Shown: positions 60,928-64,000 of the stretch, piece after piece
Position numbering within the stretch: position 1 is the first letter of the stretch
How the letters are laid out: every line of letters begins with the position of its first letter
Origin: Pandoraea iniqua
GTDB lineage: Bacteria > Pseudomonadota > Gammaproteobacteria > Burkholderiales > Burkholderiaceae
Assembly (NCBI RefSeq): GCF_902459685.1
Contig: NZ_CABPSF010000002.1
Span: 62,001-126,000 of the forward strand
Reading direction: 5' to 3'
DNA: 64,000 bases
Notes under the pieces: model-generated
The model's database searches: none
Seen by the model: only the letters and a program-made list of their open reading frames with translations
Told to the model about the DNA's origin: nothing
Translations under genes and position numbers: made by a program

Positions 60928-61833
60928 TCACATCGTCAGCGCATGCCGGTGATTGCGCGACTGCCGGATCAGCGCCAGAAACGCGGCAAGAATCGGTGAC
61001 GTGTCGTCGCGCCGGTACATGCAGTTCAGTTCGATGGAGCGCAGGCGCTGCGACTTGAGCGGCCGGTACACCACACCGGGCAGGCGTAAGTTCGCCGCGG
61101 ACTCGGTCGTCACACAAATACCGAAGCGGCTCGCCACTAGCGCGATCGACGTCACCACGTCCTCCGCCTCCTGTTCGACGCGCAGCGTCACCCCCTCTGC
61201 ACGAAACGCCGCCGTCACTTCTTCGGCTAAGCCCGGCATCGGTGCGTTCGGATAAAGAATCATTCGTTCGTTATCGAGATCGGCGAGCGTGAGCGAAGTT
61301 CGCTTGCATAGCGGATGCCCTTCGTAGAGCGCCACGAGAAATGGCTCGCGATGAATCCAGTCGACGGCGATGTCGGGTTCGTCCGGAATCAGGCGGTTGA
61401 AGCCGATGGCGATACGGCGCTCGCGAAGCGCGGCGATCTGCTCGGCTTTCGACAGGTTGTGCAGCCCGATCTTCACCTCGGGCCGGGCCGTGTGAAAGTT
61501 GGCCAGCAGGCGAGGAATCACATTGAGAATGCCCGAGCTGAAGATGCCGACGTCGAGCCGCCCGATATAGCCTTCGCCGGCCAGACGCGTCTGCTCTTCC
61601 GCGCGCCGGGCAAGCGACAGGATGTTGGGCACCTCGGCGAGCAGCGTTTCGCCTGCGGCCGTGAGCGTCGCGCCCTTGGGGGTGCGCACGAACAATTGCG
61701 TGCCCAGTTGCGCTTCGAGTGCCTGAATGTGCCGCGTGAGCGGCGGCTGCGCCATGTTCAGGCGCTCGGCGGCGCGTCCGAAATTGCCTTCCTCGGCCAC
61801 AGCGAGGAAGTACCGCATCTGCTTGATGTCCAT
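60928..61833 (-). CDS. LysR-family regulator of the meta-cleavage genes
   Basis: A 301-aa LysR-type regulator with DIKQMRYFLAVAEEGNFGRAAERLNMAQPPLTRHIQALE (position residues 2-40) as the DNA-binding domain, of the CatR/BenM-like PPLTRHI branch. The start at 61833 is preferred to 61857 because the DIKQMRYF start is standard. It is divergent from the tautomerase-hydratase-decarboxylase genes and is their probable regulator. Ringed by inverted repeats with the LysR T-N11-A pattern, it likely also controls itself. Inducer is unknown; a muconate-like acid is plausible from the pathway. Confidence 0.9.
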   Translation of the reverse strand: MDIKQMRYFLAVAEEGNFGRAAERLNMAQPPLTRHIQALEAQLGTQLFVRTPKGATLTAAGETLLAEVPNILSLARRAEEQTRLAGEGYIGRLDVGIFSSGILNVIPRLLANFHTARPEVKIGLHNLSKAEQIAALRERRIAIGFNRLIPDEPDIAVDWIHREPFLVALYEGHPLCKRTSLTLADLDNERMILYPNAPMPGLAEEVTAAFRAEGVTLRVEQEAEDVVTSIALVASRFGICVTTESAANLRLPGVVYRPLKSQRLRSIELNCMYRRDDTSPILAAFLALIRQSRNHRHALTM

Positions 61834-61905
61834 AAAGACCCTTGTCGCGTTGGGCATTCGCCGCCGTCATGGCGGATGTCAGCCTCATCGCTCAATCCAA
61901 ACTCA

Positions 61906-61952
61906 ATACCGAAATGGTATCGGATTTCGGAAAAACGGTATTGGACGGTATC
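61906..61952. promoter_or_regulatory. LysR-type binding region with repeated GGTAT
   Basis: ATACC-GAAAT-GGTAT (61906-61920) is a perfect 15-bp T-N11-A-type palindrome. It overlaps CCGAAAT/ATTTCGG (61909-61915 and 61924-61930). Two more ACGGTAT copies follow at 61935-61941 and 61946-61952. This spacing fits a LysR recognition site plus activation sites between the divergent genes. Confidence 0.6.
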
Positions 61953-62026
61953 TCGTTGCGCGCGCATCATTGCCCGTCGAAGCCGCTTGTTACAGCACCA
62001 ACGCGGTAATTTCCGAGGACAGGGTC

Positions 62027-62236
62027 ATGCCTATCGTACATATCAATCTGGTGGAAGGTCGCGACGACGCCACCGTGAAAGCCTGCGTCAAGGCCGTGGC
62101 ACGTACCGTGCACGAGACGCTTGGCGCACCGCTCGAATCGATTCGCGTCTATGCGACGCAGGTCCCCGCCGCCCACTGGGCCGTGGGTGAGCGCACCAAG
62201 GACGAGCCGGCAGCACCGGCCAAGGCGGGCGCGTAA
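62027..62236 (+). CDS. 4-oxalocrotonate tautomerase
   Basis: A 69-aa tautomerase of the 4-OT family. The first residue after Met is the catalytic proline ([14 protein letters not shown]), and the second conserved arginine is near residue 11. It converts 2-hydroxymuconate-type enols to their keto forms in meta-cleavage of aromatics. The ATG at 62027 starts the mature enzyme; upstream frames have no family similarity. It overlaps the hydratase start (TAATG). The C-terminus adds a short Lys/Ala/Pro tail. Confidence 0.93.
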   Translation: MPIVHINLVEGRDDATVKACVKAVARTVHETLGAPLESIRVYATQVPAAHWAVGERTKDEPAAPAKAGA

Positions 62237-63045
62237 TGGCGGCCGATCAGCAACGTTTGCAAGCGGCCGCCGACGCCCTCGTCGAAGCCGAGCGTTCACG
62301 CCACTTCATCGCCCCGTTGCGCGAGACTTTCGCGCCGCTGTCGATCGAAGACGCCTATGCCATTCAACGCATCAACACCGAGCGCCGTCTCGCTGCCGGG
62401 CGCCGCATCGTTGGCTGCAAGATCGGCCTGACGTCGGTGGCGGTGCAAAAGCAGCTTGGCGTGGACCAGCCCGACTTCGGCCTGTTGTTCGACGACATGG
62501 GCTATGGCGACGGCGAACCGATTCCCGCCTCGATTCTCACGCAGCCTAAGATCGAAGCCGAGATCGCCTTCGTGATCGGGCGCGATCTGAACGTCGACAA
62601 CCCGGGGCAGCTCGATGTCTTGAACGCCATCGAATACGCATTGCCCGCGCTCGAAATCGTGGGCAGCCGCGTGGCCGACTGGAATATCCGTATCACCGAC
62701 ACCATTGCCGACAACGCCTCGTCGTCGGCCTATGTGCTCGGCAACACGCCGAAGAAGCTCTCCGAGTTCGACGTGCGCCTGTGCGGCATGGTGATGGAGC
62801 GCCGCGGCGAGCCGGTCTCCGTGGGCGCTGGTGCCGCGTGTCTGGGCAGCCCGATCAACGCGGTGGTGTGGCTGGCCCGCACCATGGCCGCCGTGGGCAC
62901 GCCGCTCAAGGCGGGCGATCTGGTGCTCTCCGGCGCACTCGGCCCGATGGCGGCCGTCACGCCGGGCGACATCTTCGAGACCCGTATCAACGGCCTGGGC
63001 TCGGTCCGCGCCGTGTTTGAACCCGCCAGCGAGGCCGCACGATGA
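62236..63045 (+). CDS. 2-oxopent-4-enoate hydratase-type enzyme
   Basis: A 269-aa enzyme of the fumarylacetoacetate hydrolase-like fold, branch MhpD/DmpE/XylJ: it hydrates 2-hydroxypenta-2,4-dienoate to 4-hydroxy-2-oxovalerate. [17 protein letters not shown], the acidic metal site [13 protein letters not shown] and [11 protein letters not shown] are the motifs. It overlaps the tautomerase gene by one base at its start and the decarboxylase gene by four bases at its end, so all three are translated together. Hydratase and the following decarboxylase normally form a complex. Confidence 0.9.
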   Translation: MAADQQRLQAAADALVEAERSRHFIAPLRETFAPLSIEDAYAIQRINTERRLAAGRRIVGCKIGLTSVAVQKQLGVDQPDFGLLFDDMGYGDGEPIPASILTQPKIEAEIAFVIGRDLNVDNPGQLDVLNAIEYALPALEIVGSRVADWNIRITDTIADNASSSAYVLGNTPKKLSEFDVRLCGMVMERRGEPVSVGAGAACLGSPINAVVWLARTMAAVGTPLKAGDLVLSGALGPMAAVTPGDIFETRINGLGSVRAVFEPASEAAR

Positions 63046-63803
63046 GCCATATTCAGGATTACGCCAAGCTGCTCGACGACGCCGCGCATCACGCGCACGA
63101 GGTCGAACAGTTCGATACCGACAACCGTCTCTCGCTCGACGATGCGTACGCCATTCAGGCCGCGTCGCTGGCTCGGCGTGCCGCGCGCGGCGAGACGCGT
63201 GTCGGCGTGAAGATGGGCTTCACCAGCCGCGCCAAGATGGTCCAGATGGGCCTCTCGGACGTGATCTGGGGCCGTCTGACGTCGGGCATGCAGGTGGAAG
63301 AGGGCACGGCCATCGACTTCAAGCGCTTTGTGCATCCGCGCGTCGAACCCGAGATCGCTTTCATTCTGAAGAAGCCGCTCGAGGGCAACGTCACCGGCCC
63401 GCAGGCACTGGCTGCGGTCGAAGCGATTGCGCCGGCCATCGAGATCATCGACTCGCGCTACAAGGACTTCAAGTTCACGCTGCCGGAAGTGATCGCGGAC
63501 AACGCCTCGTCGAGCGGTTTCGTGATCGGCGCATGGCACGACCCGCGCACGGATTTCTCGAATCTGGGGCTGGCGATGACGATCAACGGCCGTACGGTGC
63601 AGGTTGGCTCGACGGCGGCGCTGCTCGGTCATCCGCTGCGCTCGCTGGTCGCGGCGGCGCGTCTGTCGGCCGCTGCCGGTGAGCCGCTGCAAGCCGGCTG
63701 GATCGTGATGGCAGGCGGCGCAACGCCGGCCGAGTACATCAAGCCGGGGCAGTACGTGTCGGTGGAAATGGAAAAGCTGGGCAGCGTGGGCTTCCACGTC
63801 TGA
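63042..63803 (+). CDS. 4-oxalocrotonate decarboxylase (2-oxo-3-hexenedioate decarboxylase)
   Basis: A 253-aa enzyme of the same fold as the hydratase. It decarboxylates 2-oxohex-3-enedioate to 2-hydroxypenta-2,4-dienoate, the substrate of the hydratase. Motifs are [17 protein letters not shown], the metal site [15 protein letters not shown] and [15 protein letters not shown]. The first base pairs overlap the hydratase stop (ATGA). A strong terminator follows, so no dmpG/dmpF aldolase or dehydrogenase is in this transcript. It probably belongs to a meta-cleavage branch whose other enzymes lie elsewhere. Confidence 0.9.
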   Translation: MSHIQDYAKLLDDAAHHAHEVEQFDTDNRLSLDDAYAIQAASLARRAARGETRVGVKMGFTSRAKMVQMGLSDVIWGRLTSGMQVEEGTAIDFKRFVHPRVEPEIAFILKKPLEGNVTGPQALAAVEAIAPAIEIIDSRYKDFKFTLPEVIADNASSSGFVIGAWHDPRTDFSNLGLAMTINGRTVQVGSTAALLGHPLRSLVAAARLSAAAGEPLQAGWIVMAGGATPAEYIKPGQYVSVEMEKLGSVGFHV

Positions 63804-63840
63804 GCGTCACCCTAGCGAAACCACGACGCGGTTGAATAAA

Positions 63841-63875
63841 AAACGGGGCGTGTCACATCGACACGCCCCGTTTTT
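63841..63875. terminator. Terminator after the meta-cleavage genes
   Basis: AAACGGGGCGTGTC (63841-63854) and GACACGCCCCGTTT (63860-63873) with loop ACATC, T-run to 63875 and an A-run on the left. It also serves the convergent gene at the right edge. Confidence 0.93.
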
Positions 63876-63895
63876 CGTTGTCCAGCCGCGATGTT

Positions 63896-64000
63896 TCAGC
63901 TTCGCTTGATGCGCGCCATGACGCGCAAATCGCCTTCGATCATCCGCACATCCGAGAACGCGAGGGGGATCTTGTCGTCGAGCGAGGTGAGCGCGGGCAG
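63896..64000 (-). CDS. C-terminal end of an unidentified gene
   Basis: An open minus-strand frame reaches the right edge of the window and ends in TGA at 63896-63898. The visible 34 residues end in EGDLRVMARIKRS. The codon pattern, the stop and the shared terminator support a real gene running into the next stretch. The rest lies outside the window; I cannot assign a function. Confidence 0.6.
   Translation of the reverse strand: MPALTSLDDKIPLAFSDVRMIEGDLRVMARIKRS

Overview
The window looks like a piece of the chromosome of a GC-rich betaproteobacterium of the Burkholderiaceae; Pandoraea or a near relative is my best guess, from gene content and protein style only. Signs of this are the several OmpC-type betaproteobacterial porins with [13 protein letters not shown]-like N-termini, a PXPV-repeat protein, many LysR regulators, two-component systems and aromatic-acid catabolism. 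I see no rRNA, tRNA, CRISPR array, prophage, transposase or replication origin. Genes are densely packed on both strands, with rho-independent terminators at many convergent or terminal junctions.

Layout, left half. 1-3 kb: 4-hydroxybenzoate hydroxylase (pobA) and an aromatic-acid MFS transporter. 3-6.3 kb: a DUF72 protein and a MarR regulator followed by a ClC chloride channel with CBS domains, with a 35-bp palindrome in front of marR. 6.5-11.8 kb: a porin, an N-formylglutamate amidohydrolase-like enzyme, an IclR regulator and a YfcC/DcuC-type carrier; the porin and hydrolase are divergent and share a repeated palindrome. 11.8-15.2 kb: an isochorismatase-like hydrolase, two tiny secreted proteins, a TPR plus winged-helix regulator and a beta-propeller protein. 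15.3-17.7 kb: ahpC and ahpF. 17.7-22.3 kb: a four-gene minus-strand operon of porin, ABC ATPase, binding protein and double permease. 22.3-25.5 kb: a two-component system divergent from a MipA-like outer-membrane protein. 25.6-32.3 kb: an extended SDR, two LysR regulators, a PfkB kinase, a TauE/SafE exporter and a soluble chemoreceptor.

Layout, right half. 32.4-38.8 kb: a stress-type island holding a PXPV protein, a cysteine-repeat secreted protein, an entericidin, CsbD, a CHASE3-like histidine kinase, two DUF1328 peptides, a ferritin-like protein and two response regulators. 38.9-41.5 kb: metNIQ methionine import. 41.9-43.8 kb: an EAL-CBS-GGDEF protein. 43.9-50.8 kb: an amino-acid permease, gabD, ubiD and a lytic transglycosylase preceded by a long structured leader or ncRNA with its own strong promoter. 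51-54.5 kb: an aminotransferase and the riboflavin/transcription genes ribB(X)-ribH-nusB. 54.7-55.5 kb: an ArsR plus SRPBCC pair whose mRNA looks leaderless. 55.6-60.5 kb: the branched-chain amino-acid operon livJ-livH-livM-livG-livF. 60.9-63.8 kb: a LysR regulator divergent from a tautomerase, hydratase and decarboxylase of a meta-cleavage pathway. The window ends inside an unidentified minus-strand gene.

The most unusual object is the 5' region of the lytic transglycosylase gene (about 49408-49778). It has a near-consensus sigma70 promoter, an 8-bp closing helix ending in a T-run, a clean three-way junction and a further hairpin just upstream of the ribosome-binding site. I do not recognise it as any known RNA family. 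Gene assignments rest on reading translated sequence and motifs; no database search was possible.
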